The notes beneath the pieces were generated by a model that worked only from the letters and a program-made list of their open reading frames with translations, had not been told where the DNA came from and searched no databases. Shown here in pieces: positions 1 through 7,778 of a stretch of 13,368 bases of DNA. Positions within the stretch are counted from its first letter, which is position 1; every line of letters starts with the position of its first letter. The translations under genes were made by a program, and so were the position numbers. The stretch lies in NCBI GenBank assembly GCA_910592205.1, contig CAJVPJ010001010.1:1-13368 (forward strand), read 5' to 3'. Origin of the DNA: Paraglomus occultum. Lineage: Eukaryota; Glomeromycota; Glomeromycetes; Paraglomerales; Paraglomeraceae.

Positions 1-189
1 GGGTACGGTTTTTTGAAGCAGATTTCTCAACAACCATCAAATCAAATTGTATCAAATTTTTTATATTAGATCAATCGCGACTTGAACTTTACTAACATTC
101 TCACTTTATTTTAATAGATGCACAGATCATTGAGATAAAAATATGTTGTCAAAACTTTTCAGACACCCTACGTATCAGCATGTTTTTTT
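1..189 (+). other. AT-rich left edge with a possible 3' splice site
   Basis: No gene can be called here. On the plus strand, a TTACTAAC branch-like motif near 88-95 is followed by a T/C-rich stretch and TAG at 115-117, which together look like a fungal intron 3' end. The window opens with GGGTACGG, whose GTACGG could be a weak donor. The frame after 117 is open for only about 28 codons before a stop at about 200. The edge could carry the end of a spliced gene lying to the left, but it could equally be chance in T-rich DNA. Confidence 0.15.
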
Positions 190-310
190 TTGAAGCAACT
201 TGACCTGGAGTTGTCAAAGCTCTGATAGTAATAGTTTTTTTAACCTGCTAAAAACTGGAAAAGCAAGTGTTTCTGAAATTACCAAAAAAATTAATATTAA
301 ATACTTTTAT
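190..310 (+). pseudogene. possible Tc1/mariner-like transposase N-terminal relic
   Basis: Between about 190 and 310 two overlapping plus-strand frames together resemble the start of a Tc1/mariner transposase. One frame reads KQLDLELSKL and then hits stops. The neighbouring frame continues with FFNLLKTGKASVSEITKK, which has the spacing of a helix-turn-helix of the 'LLktGkSvseIAkkl' kind. The motif GTCAAAACTTTTCAGACACC just upstream (149-168) looks like the terminal sequence style of such elements. No catalytic DDE region follows: the frame runs into AT-rich sequence, and no matching right end was found. If real, it is a frameshifted, 3'-truncated relic. The match rests on a short motif judged by eye. 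Confidence 0.25.
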
Positions 311-533
311 CTTAGTATTAGTACTAACCCCTCCTCCATTGGATTACAATACCATTATCATAACATTTATCCATTTATCGGATATGAGTCAAAGACATTA
401 CTTGTTCAAGACCAATATAAAATTTATACATGCATGTATACTAATACTAAAGCATTACTTTTTTTCACAATTAATTTCCACTTTTTGTGCACCTAATGAG
501 CATTACCACCAACAATTTGATCGATCGCAGTAA

Positions 534-1033
534 ATTATAAGTTTAATTTGCTATTTCTTATAGATCCATCTCATTACTAGTAATTAATTGACAATAATTA
601 TTCCAAACCATAAAATAAGAATGGGAACGGTTCTTTACCAAGATTCTCCTGGTAGCAAATAAATTTATTTTAGCTGAAGTTTTTAACTGTTCTAACTTCT
701 ATTATTTATATTGTGAGAGATGCGTAAGTCAGTAATTTAATTTGGCATTTTTAACGGATCAGTAATATGAGGCCTGCTGCAACAAAACAAGACAAAGTGA
801 ACCTTTGACTGTGGGAGCTAATATAGACATAGTAGTAGTAGTAGTAGTAGTAACTATAAAGCACACAAATATAGATAATGATGTTTGTGAAGGCTTTGCT
901 TGAGTAGCACGGCTGCGACTTAGTATGATTTTTAATTTGCATTTAACTAATATTTAAATTGATTAAGATAAACCTTTTGCTTAAAGTTATACCGCGTTTA
1001 TATTTAATAGGATTATCTCTATTTCAAATAAAT
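534..1033. other. AT-rich intergenic stretch
   Basis: No coding region or RNA gene is visible. The only structured item is the TAG trinucleotide run at 830-852, listed separately. Open frames here are short and of low-complexity composition. Confidence 0.5.
830..852 (+). repeat. (TAG)n microsatellite
   Basis: This is an uninterrupted run of just under eight TAG units (23 bases) in otherwise unique AT-rich sequence. On the minus strand it makes a Tyr run in a short open frame with no other sign of coding. It is a likely length-polymorphic marker. Confidence 0.9.
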
Positions 1034-1035
1034 TA

Positions 1036-1123
1036 CACAAGTGAACCTTGGATATAATGATGTGCCTCCGCTCCGCCTTTTTCTTCGTTGTAGCTCGTTT
1101 TCGTTATATCCAGGTTCACTGTG
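1036..1123. mobile_element. 88-bp foldback element (MITE-like), TA-flanked
   Basis: The left arm GTGAACCTTGGATATAA (1041-1057) is inverted at the right as TTATATCCAGGTTCAC (1104-1119), with one indel. Extending outwards, CACAAGTG at the left matches CACTGTG at the right. The pair is flanked by TA on both sides (1034-1035 and 1124-1125), the target duplication expected for the Tc1/mariner/pogo superfamily. The roughly 45-base interior has no coding potential. This is the structure of a miniature non-autonomous element or a nearly solo pair of Tigger-type terminal repeats. The exact outer boundary is uncertain by a few bases. Confidence 0.7.
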
Positions 1124-1432
1124 TATATGAAACCAATTTACAAGCTCACTGTTGAATTTAATAATTGCGGTATCATTAGAAGTATTCTAAAAAAATAACA
1201 GAGTGAAAATTTTGCACCATATGTTTTTAAAATTAATAATACTAAACCATAACTAATAATCGACCCGTATATGGAAATGATTTACTATGATCGAATTAAC
1301 GAACGTAGTAGTAGCTGTATGATGATAAATATATATTTATACGCACAGGCTTAATAGATTACCTAAGCGTTTAGATCAACAAAGTATTGAAAATTAATAA
1401 ATTATGTCGAATAAAGGAAGAAACTTCGGGTC

Positions 1433-1669
1433 TTGCTCAAAGAGATCGAATTATTGGAAAATCAGTGTCCCGATGTTTGGGTTACCATCGGATTCACATA
1501 TCATGAACATATGCAGAAATATTGTCTGATAAACGAATTGACTGAGAATGGATTATGTCTGGCGTGTATGGCTGTACGTGAATCTTGTATAAATGCATTC
1601 TGTTGGCATTGTAAAGCACCACGACCTGTTGATTGGACTAACTTTATACTATCACTAAATAATCTTTAA
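1433..1669 (+). CDS. small Cys-rich open frame, unknown
   Basis: This 78-codon frame ends at TAA 1667-1669 and is not recognised. It opens after a stop at 1412 and has no ATG near its upstream end; the first in-frame ATG is at 1511, which would give about 52 residues. It stands out for a Cys cluster, CLAC...C...CWHC, that is CxxC, 11 residues, then CxxC, with another Cys between. This spacing could bind zinc, as in treble-clef or zinc-ribbon folds. GC is higher than in the flanks. It could be an exon of a spliced gene, a gene remnant or chance. It lies between two transposon remnants, with no clear promoter or polyadenylation signal. Confidence 0.2.
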   Translation: MLKEIELLENQCPDVWVTIGFTYHEHMQKYCLINELTENGLCLACMAVRESCINAFCWHCKAPRPVDWTNFILSLNNL

Positions 1670-1818
1670 TATGGGTCATCGGTTATCCAAACAGAACGAA
1701 GAACATCAGTTTGCAAGGAAGGGTTCCCTAAAACCGGCAAACGAAAGCAAACATATGAATTGCATTAATTGCAACTATTTTGAGCCGATTATCAGTTAAA
1801 ACCATCAGAGTTGTATTA

Positions 1819-2650
1819 CAGTCGTACCCCCTATAGTCACGCCGTCGGTTCCGCCAAAACCTGTGACTATAGAGGAGTGTGACTATATAAGGGGATCCTT
1901 CCATAGTCATATGTACGCAAGACTATATAGACAAAAGTCATTAAGTAAATAACTGTATCATGATCTTATGTATAATATTGCTTTATTCAACTTATCATAT
2001 TGCCTAAACGGACAAAATCACTACCCTAACTAATTACTTGATTATCGCAAATAATTTCGCCTTCTCCTTGATCAGAACTTCTGTAAAGATTACCCCTTTT
2101 TCTGTCATTTGTTCGACCCAGAAGCCCATCGCTTCGTCTAACAAAGGAAACTTGGCGTTACAATGTTTAAAAATCTTGTTAGAAACCTCCTTCCCTTCAA
2201 TAGAAAGCCACTTATCTTTTTTTACTGATAGTTGATCGGTCAATGTTGAGATTGTATTTAGAGTTAAAGTAATTGGCAATTTCGTTTTGTTTAAAAGTCT
2301 TGTTACGCATATGAAAAATACAAATCTCAATTTTGAGTGCATCACTGACGGATGTTCTTATTGTTTTCTGTGACATTTTTTTTGAGTGAAGAAGTAATGC
2401 CAAACTTAAATTTTAACACATAGTGATAGACAATAATCACATGTCTGTAAATACTTTGTTCACGTGATGTGACTAAAGAGGGGGAAATTTACATATATTA
2501 ATATCTGTTATTAGCGAAGAGTGTGATGGTGACATAGTCAAAATGTGCCTAAATAGGGCGAATTTATTATAAAATCGGTTGGTTCCAACAAACGTGTGAC
2601 TACAGAGGGGTGGTGACTATATAGGGGGTGCTTATAGAGGGGTACGACTG
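1819..2650. mobile_element. complete pogo/Tigger-type DNA transposon, internally deleted
   Basis: The element begins CAGTCGTACCCC at 1819 and ends with the inverse GGGGTACGACTG at 2650, flanked by TA at 1817-1818 and 2651-2652. CAGT ends with TA duplication are typical of the pogo/Tigger branch of Tc1/mariner. Both ends carry extra copies of a motif close to GTGACTATAGAGGGG: 1863, 1879, 2469, 2596, 2613, plus the inverted copy CCCCCTATAGTCAC inside the left terminal repeat. The only coding content is a broken DNA-binding segment of a transposase on the minus strand. At 832 bp, the element is far shorter than an autonomous Tigger (usually over 2 kb), so it must be mobilised in trans if at all. 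Confidence 0.88.
2034..2376 (-). pseudogene. Tigger/pogo transposase DNA-binding half, frameshifted
   Basis: Read on the minus strand from ATG 2376, the first part (about 53 residues, starting MSQKTIRTSV) resembles the CENP-B N-terminal helix-turn-helix found in pogo/Tigger transposases, with KQNEIANYF...STISKK. The frame then breaks at a run of seven T (2217-2223 on the plus strand). The second part resumes in another frame with KDKWLSIEG and continues through FPLLDEAMGFWVEQM to a stop at 2034-2036. That matches the second, Tc5/CENP-B type, DNA-binding domain. The DDE catalytic domain that should follow is absent; only about 215 bases remain to the left terminus. The product could at most bind transposon ends, not cut. 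A polymorphic homopolymer or sequencing error could account for the frame break, but the missing catalytic half cannot be explained that way. Confidence 0.8.
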
Positions 2651-2652
2651 TA

Positions 2653-2916
2653 TATTGTTATACGTGGTATACACATCGAAATTTAATGCATATGTCCAAA
2701 ATTTAATATGGAAGAAATTGTTGCAGCCTAATCAGATATCCAGTACTTTCAATACTGCAATATCAACAGGTAAGGCTTAACCAAATGATCTTCAACTAGA
2801 AATTTTTACAACTGTCAGCTATACTAAGTTGATGTGTTATCAATTAACCAGTTCATTTTTTCTCTCTCTACGGATATCTTAGCAAAAGTATTTTATTGCT
2901 GTATTATATATTGAAG
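2653..2916. other. AT-rich stretch right of the transposon
   Basis: Nothing codable is visible. A donor-like ACAGGTAAGG at 2768-2777 on the plus strand has no convincing exon before it. Confidence 0.4.
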
Positions 2917-3141
2917 CTAGTTGATTGCACTTTCTGAAAAAAAAAAAGCTACGCTTCTGGCCCGTAGTGCGGTTGTGATATCAGACAATGTGTCCATTGC
3001 GATTGCCAGAACTTCGAGGGTGAAATGATTGTCGGCCTCTCTACTGTTGTATAGTGCAGAGCGAGAATAAGTGTCTAACTGCAGCCAAGATGAATAAACT
3101 TGAAAAACTTTTAAGTTCGTTATCATTATCAATTTTACCAC
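2917..3141 (-). CDS. open frame in a GC-raised island, unknown
   Basis: On the minus strand a 74-codon frame is open from 3141 to a stop at 2917, without an ATG at its upstream end. The part from about 3095 to 2945 has clearly higher GC than its flanks and encodes an amphipathic-looking stretch containing FTLEVLAIAMDTLSD. A possible 3' splice site (CTTGGCTGCAG) precedes this part on the minus strand. No family is recognised. It may be a lone exon, a relic or chance. The adjoining 11-A run (2937-2947 on the plus strand) gives the phenylalanine run near the end, which argues against a functional C-terminus. Confidence 0.15.
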   Translation of the reverse strand: MVKLIMITNLKVFQVYSSWLQLDTYSRSALYNSREADNHFTLEVLAIAMDTLSDITTALRARSVAFFFSESAIN

Positions 3142-3228
3142 TAACCGGAAAGAAAATGGTTCCTCTTCAACCTTTGATTTTTCTCTGCAATCTTCATAGT
3201 TATTCAGTGAAAATCTTCTGTTAAGTCA

Positions 3229-3284
3229 AACCTCTTTATACCGATACACTGGCGACTGGCCACTTTATCGGTATAACCGAGGTT
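3229..3284. repeat. 56-bp foldback, Tigger-like terminal repeat pair
   Basis: AACCTCTTTATACCGATA at 3229-3246 is inverted at 3266-3284 as TATCGGTATAACCGAGGTT, with small mismatches near the outer end. The 19-base loop holds two ACTGGC copies. The arms have the same style (AACCT...TATA...) as the 1036-1123 element, suggesting a collapsed pair of terminal repeats from another pogo/Tigger-like family. No clean TA duplication could be assigned, so element borders are not given. Confidence 0.55.
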
Positions 3285-4700
3285 CTGTCTTGCTTCACCG
3301 TTGTAATGCGTGGGAGGACTCGGCCTTTTTGCAGTACTTAGTATAGGCTTGTTATACCACTCTGCCGGATGTCCATGCGGAGATCATTTTACATTTTGGG
3401 GTTTAACAATTGCCTGACCCGCGAAATTGGATATTATTATGTACGTTAATATATTGATACATATGATCTACTTTCGTCAATTAACCCAATATTCAAATCA
3501 ACATTGCACGCAATAATTCTTGATTGCGCCAAACTGTTGGGTAGCTTCCTGTGTATATATTTCTGAATGGCCTGCATATTAGAAAGGAGGTTCTAATAAG
3601 ACATACTATCCTGTTGAGTAAAAACCGACATGTTACAAGTCGGCTTTATAATGAAAGTCCACGTTTTCATGAATCCACCAAATTTTATTCCTTTCCTATC
3701 AATAGGCTGTTTTATTCATTTTCTCTCCGACGAAATATGCAATAAACTTTGCAAATGAGAGTTTTAATCCAAACCTAAGTCACGAACCCGCGCAAGATAT
3801 ACATATAATCTAAAGAAGGTAATAAGGAAGCCGTTATCTTACTTTTACTCTTGATTAAAAAGCTTAAATAATACTTTTGAAATGAAAGACGTGCGTGTCC
3901 TAAGGGTGCATAAATAGTAATTTCTAGCATAAATAAAGGTCATTATATAGTGACTTTAGCAGCATTCACCTTTCTTTAGACATGACCCTAATACTAGCAG
4001 ATGTCTGTACACTAAGAAAAAGTAAACTAAAGAAAATCACTGAAACCCAAATACTAAATACACAGATATCAAACAGAAAACGCATTTTCATCCCAGGGAA
4101 CGTTCTCAAAACGCTCCTATTGTTGCTGAATATGTGCATTGCATTTCCCCCTCTTCAAATGTGTATCTAAAGAACAATGGCAATTTCCTTAAAACAATAA
4201 AATAATAGTCTCTAATAAGAATATGACATAAAATGAGCCTTTCTGAGTAAATAAAGATAATGCTTTTGAATTTGATATAATACAACGAAAAATTTCATTT
4301 TGTTAGGAGAAGTGCAATGGTAACTGCAACCAGTAATGAGAGTATGCAAAAAGAAATATTTGTCGTCATTCTATCATATGTGAATCTCTCTTCGCTCCGT
4401 TGTCAAACAAAAGCTATTGATTGAATGCCATAAAAACTATAATACAGAAAAAAAATTTTACAAACATAAATAAAATAGGAATTTCCTTTTGTATTGACAA
4501 CAAAGAGATAGAAAGTTCAATCACTTCAAAAATAACTGCACAAATGATCACTTCTTTTGCACAACCAGCCTCTCTTGTTTTTGTTTTTGTTTTTTTTACT
4601 TGTGCATCCAAGGAAAAGACTGGTAAAGTATCATATCAAATGATATTAGAACCGCGTTCTTTTCTTTTATATATTTTTGTTTATGTACCAACCTCATAGC
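3285..4700. other. 1.4 kb without a recognisable gene
   Basis: This stretch is the presumed 3' flank and 3' UTR side of the homeodomain gene. GC is somewhat raised at 3290-3420, but all six frames there are interrupted. The open frames between about 3550 and 4700 are AT-driven and low in complexity. The T-rich run at about 4576-4599 lies where a minus-strand 3' UTR would be. No transposon ends were found. Confidence 0.4.
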
Positions 4701-4817
4701 TCACCAAGGACGAAGTCCATGTACTATGGGAGAAGTGCACAATGGGCTGACAGCGTCAGCAGACGCGTCAATTGGAGATGTTTTACTCGTAAAAATTGAA
4801 GGAGGTGGATGCCGAGT
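4701..4817 (-). CDS. predicted second exon of the homeodomain gene
   Basis: This is a 38-codon continuation, starting TRHPPPSIFTSKTSP and ending GLRPW before TGA 4703-4701. It is rich in Ser, Pro and Thr, like the preceding tail. Its GC (close to half) stands out from the AT-rich DNA on both sides. The stop overlaps a GGTGAGC sequence that itself resembles a donor, so a further exon is possible, although no acceptor with a good open frame was found downstream. Confidence 0.55.
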   Translation of the reverse strand, partial: TRHPPPSIFTSKTSPIDASADAVSPLCTSPIVHGLRPW

Positions 4818-6112
4818 CTGTTCGTTGTTGGAATAAATTGTGTTAGTACATGTACTGTCAACGATAGTCAATAGTAAACACTCTTGTACGTTATATGCTA
4901 TTGTTCTGGTCGTACCTGTTGCGAGGATCCTTGTGGAGACCGCCCTTGGTGCTGGTGATGCGAATGCGCATGATGACTCACGTGACTCCCGTTTATATGG
5001 GTTCTGTTAACGTGCGAATGGCTTCCTTGCGGTGGATGACCGTTTTCTGCCTCCAATGCTGCCGCAGCCAACATATCCAAAGTGGGATTCTGAACATACT
5101 GCCCAGCAGTTCCATTTGCTCCAGTTTGCGAGTTATATCCCTGCTGGGGTACCTGCGGGCTCACTTCCGGAGGTGAATGGTAGTTTGTATTACCATTTGG
5201 ATAGTTCTGGAACTGTAGCGTCGCTGAGGAGAGATATATTGTCGATGGATATGTAGGAGTAGGAGCTTGGTATATGGGGACTATAGTGTATGGAGGAGAA
5301 GGAGGTAATAAATTTTGTTGCGACATGGAGGATGACATCGGTTGGGATGTGACATTAGTAGAGACATTTGTGCCCGCATTATTATTGGACATCATTGACA
5401 TGTTATGGAAAAATATTCCTGGAGTGTTATTAGGGGCAAGTGGGATAGGAAAAATATCCGATGTACCATAGTTGTCGAGATGAGGAATACCAGCAGCCGA
5501 TGTCAAATTCGTTGGACTGTTCTTTGCTTTCTGCCTCTGATTTTGAAACCATATTTGAACGGTACGGGGATGCATGTTCAATGAGTTGGCCAATGCTTCT
5601 CTCATTTCAGTAGATGGAAATGACGTGACAGAAAGTACTTTTCGAAGTACTCGCGTTTGGTATGGAGTGGTAACATTCCGTGTTCGTTTCCGTCGTGCCT
5701 GTGATAATAATTCGCGATTCTTTGGATTTTGTTCGTTAGCTGGGAATATCATGGTAGCATCCATTACATCATGTTCATATTTTACGTCACCCACATTATG
5801 TTCTCCATTAGATGATTGCATGTCACTACGAGAGTCATCGTCGTGTTGCGACCATGAGCGTTGCGTAAGCATGTCAACGGGGGGATCCCCAGCTTCTTTT
5901 AATATTTGTTTTAAAAGGATAATTTCAGCCTGAGTAAAGCTTCTGTTAACCGAGTACCCCGAACGATAGCCAGGTTTGGGGTCAGGGTATTTTGGTCTTC
6001 TTCCTTTTCTTTTGTCGTCTTCCGATGAAATAGAGGCGGCCAAAATGCTTGGGTCACCAGCCCCAAGCTTTTCTTGTAAATGTAGACGAGAATCCGCTTT
6101 GTCATAAGCCAT
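4701..6112 (-). CDS. homeodomain transcription factor (join 6112-4916, 4817-4701)
   Basis: This is a nuclear sequence-specific DNA-binding regulator. The start is ATG 6110-6112, the first ATG of the frame, just after an A11 run. Exon 1 gives 399 residues. A basic stretch KRKGRRPK (34-41) could serve as nuclear signal or AT-hook-like contact. Residues about 59-71 (FTQAEIILLKQIL) mimic homeodomain helix 1. The homeodomain spans about 141-200, with R5 (R145) and the recognition helix VQIWFQNQRQKAK, including W188, F189, Q190 (position 50), N191 (51) and R193 (53). It is a typical 60-residue, non-TALE domain of fungal style (TTPYQ, FPST). Position 52 is Gln rather than the usual Arg. The C-terminal half is Ser/Asn/Pro/Gln-rich, with a PPSPP segment near 270, a hydrophobic LDMLAAAALEAE (345-356) and a His-rich tract (364-389), like a disordered activation region. 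Splicing the proposed intron gives 437 residues; unspliced, the frame ends VRPEQ at 4898. The target genes cannot be read from the sequence. Confidence 0.9.
4818..4915 (-). other. predicted 98-base intron in the homeodomain gene
   Basis: On the minus strand the coding frame reaches CAA CAG and then GTACGA, a usable donor with G at +5. A perfect TACTAAC branch motif lies at 4848-4842, about 25 bases before the acceptor GAACAG ending at 4818. The split is phase 0. The frame after the acceptor is open for 38 codons in exactly that phase and has the same Ser/Thr/Pro-rich composition and raised GC as exon 1. If the intron is retained, translation stops five codons later at 4898-4900. Length and signals fit fungal introns. 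Confidence 0.6.
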
Positions 6113-6199
6113 TCTTTTTTTTTTTGATGCGATTGGGAAATAAACAAGTGTTTTGTGAACAAGATTATCGTGAGCTGTTTGATGAAGTGTAATCTTAAT

Positions 6200-6280
6200 C
6201 GGTGAATGGAAGAATAAAGGAAAAGAAAAAGGGAGGAAGGAGGAAAGGAATGGTCGAGTTGGAGGGAGGTATAAGAGGAA
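6200..6280 (-). promoter_or_regulatory. CT-rich upstream tract of the homeodomain gene
   Basis: The plus strand is almost purely A/G here (for example GGGAGGAAGGAGGAAAGGAA from 6231), so the coding (minus) strand is a C/T-rich block 90-170 bases upstream of ATG 6112. Pyrimidine-rich blocks just upstream of the start are common in fungal core promoters. A TATAATACC-like sequence lies further upstream near 6313-6325 on the minus strand. The role is inferred from position and composition. Confidence 0.45.
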
Positions 6281-6289
6281 ATTGTTAGA

Positions 6290-7090
6290 TTGCTGTATGT
6301 GTGTGGATGGGTGGGGTATTATAGGTAATCCGGAAAGTACTATTAATTTGTGTGATGGAATGCATAGTTACTGTGTTTCATAATTATATGGTGGTGGAAC
6401 GCAATGCCTAAATGAGCACACGAATGTGTGAATAATAGATTGCAAATAAGACGGACAGCATGAGTGTGTGAAATGTCAAAATAACAGTATTTGTATAAAA
6501 ATGTACAATTACAGTATTTTATTAACAAATCATGTGATGTGAAATCAGTCTCATGGCTTAACAAATAATGAATTTGTTGTTACATGTTTGATCGGTGGTC
6601 GAGTTTTAGTGCGCAATAACTGGTGTAACACATGAACCAATACCTAAGAAGGAAACAACGCTAAGAATTAGCGAGTTGTAAAGAGCTGGATGGCCAAATG
6701 ATCGTCAAATGGGCGAAATGACAAGCTTTGTAATGGTCGAATGCTATTCGATGCTTTATAATATAAGTTGCATATACTATATTTATACTGTGTATCATAA
6801 TTTATATTATGCATGTGTTATGTGTCCCATATTGTAGATTATTCATACGTCTATTCTACATTAGTAATGTCTTACAACCTATTCTAAATTTTATTTATAT
6901 TGCTTATTATTTCAAGCATTATATAGTATCAACACTAGGAGATGTATTATTATTACTAACTATAGCTCGTGTGTATACTATTAACGGATTATGGTCAGCT
7001 GTACTCAGCGAAACAAACAAACAGAAGCATGCAAGAAAAAAAAATTGTATAAGAAATAAAACATGATAAAAATTACTCTATGGAAATAAG
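6290..7090. other. upstream flank, no gene seen
   Basis: This is AT-rich sequence upstream of the homeodomain gene. Open frames (the longest about 85 codons at 6809-7066) are dominated by Tyr, Ile, Leu and Phe, as expected from A/T-rich DNA. A TTACTAACTATAG at about 6952-6964 resembles a branch plus acceptor but the spacing is too short. Upstream regulatory sites for the homeodomain gene may lie here. Confidence 0.4.
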
Positions 7091-7260
7091 CTTTTTTTTC
7101 CTTACAAGAACTTGTTCCGAACGATGGTTGCATCATTACCCAGCTGGTCACGTCGTCCAATCGACAATAGGACCGCAGCTAAAGGAAAAAAAAATTGGGG
7201 AAACGTCTTAATTCGATCTGTACAACCGAAAGTTTGTATATTTACCCTTTTAGTGTAGAA
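7091..7260. other. possible small exon, strand unresolved
   Basis: A GC-raised block is bounded by facing pyrimidine tracts. On the plus strand, CTTTTTTTTCCTTACAAG (7091-7108) looks like a 3' splice site and is followed by a frame open to TAG 7257, with ATG at 7124 (MVASLPSWSRRPIDN...). On the minus strand, TTTTTTTTTCCTTTAG ending near 7180 also looks like a 3' splice site, followed by a 24-codon frame containing IGRRDQLGNDATIVRN and a GTAAGG donor near 7102. Both cannot be right, and neither peptide is recognised. The two tracts are inverted copies of the same simple sequence, which may explain both signals. Confidence 0.15.
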
Positions 7261-7340
7261 TACAAATTATTATTAATTCTATCTACCCATCCAAAGGGTA
7301 TCGAATGAATACACCGGACGAGGTCGTTGTTTGATAGTAA

Positions 7341-7493
7341 GTGATCACCAAATATGGTCAGCCTAATAATTGCCGACATACAGAAGCAGAACTAGAAGCT
7401 ATTTCAGACGAGGCTGCAGTGAATACAGTTTGTAAGCGGGCATGCAAAATTGTAAGGGTAGCAGCGCATAAGGGAAACACGCTTTCTGTATAG
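7341..7493 (+). CDS. short open frame, unknown, no ATG
   Basis: This is a 50-codon frame from just after a stop at 7338 to TAG 7491. It is hydrophilic and balanced in composition, with TEAELEAISDEAAV followed by VCKRACKIVRVAAHKGN. GC is well above that of the flanks. It lacks a start codon, so if coding it would be an internal or terminal exon. A GTAAGT donor (7337), CTAAT (about 7363) and ACATACAG (ending 7383) nearby form a plausible 47-base intron, but its phase does not join neatly to the upstream frame. It may equally be a decayed gene fragment. Confidence 0.15.
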   Translation: MITKYGQPNNCRHTEAELEAISDEAAVNTVCKRACKIVRVAAHKGNTLSV

Positions 7494-7778
7494 TCGGAAA
7501 TTATGTACATACAATCATTATCCATCAACATTATTTACCCCTTTCGGTCATTACTCGGTATACCGGATTTCTCCTCTCATTAATACTCATCATTCACCAT
7601 CCGCAATTGAGTTAAATGCACTTTTGGACCGAGTAGTTTTACAGGTTAAATTAAATTACCATCTACACAACGCATATCAACAAGCCTCCAATCAATAAGC
7701 GACGGAAAATTGATTGTGTGATTTAAACTTCTGTTTATTTTAATAATCGAATAATTAATTACTAATACAATAAAGATA
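7494..7778. other. AT-rich stretch before the minisatellite
   Basis: No coding region is visible. CTCGGTATACCGG near 7555 is similar to the terminal-repeat style seen at 3266-3284 but has no partner nearby. Confidence 0.35.

Noticed and set aside
797-812. Another copy of the GTGAACCTT terminal repeat
   Set aside because: Only about 10 bases match and there is no inverted partner or TA-flanked end.
4414-4699. Opposing 65- and 92-codon frames
   Set aside because: They are AT-driven and low in complexity, with no motif, and lie where the homeodomain gene's 3' UTR would be.
4895-5471. Plus-strand frames of 65-93 codons
   Set aside because: They are antisense shadows of the C-terminal half of the homeodomain gene.
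5636-5653. AGTACTT/AAGTACT inverted repeat
   Set aside because: It sits inside the homeodomain-coding region and is explained by codon content.
5574-5933. 119-codon plus-strand frame
   Set aside because: It lies wholly antisense to the homeodomain exon and has no domain; it is a shadow of the minus-strand gene.
4701-6112. Mating-type (MAT) locus identity
   Set aside because: Only one homeodomain gene is present, of the typical non-TALE kind, with no second HD partner next to it; the sequence does not support a mating-type call.
5911-6162. 83-codon minus-strand frame overlapping the start of the homeodomain gene
   Set aside because: It is an alternative frame across the 5' end; the 6112 frame is far longer and holds the domain.
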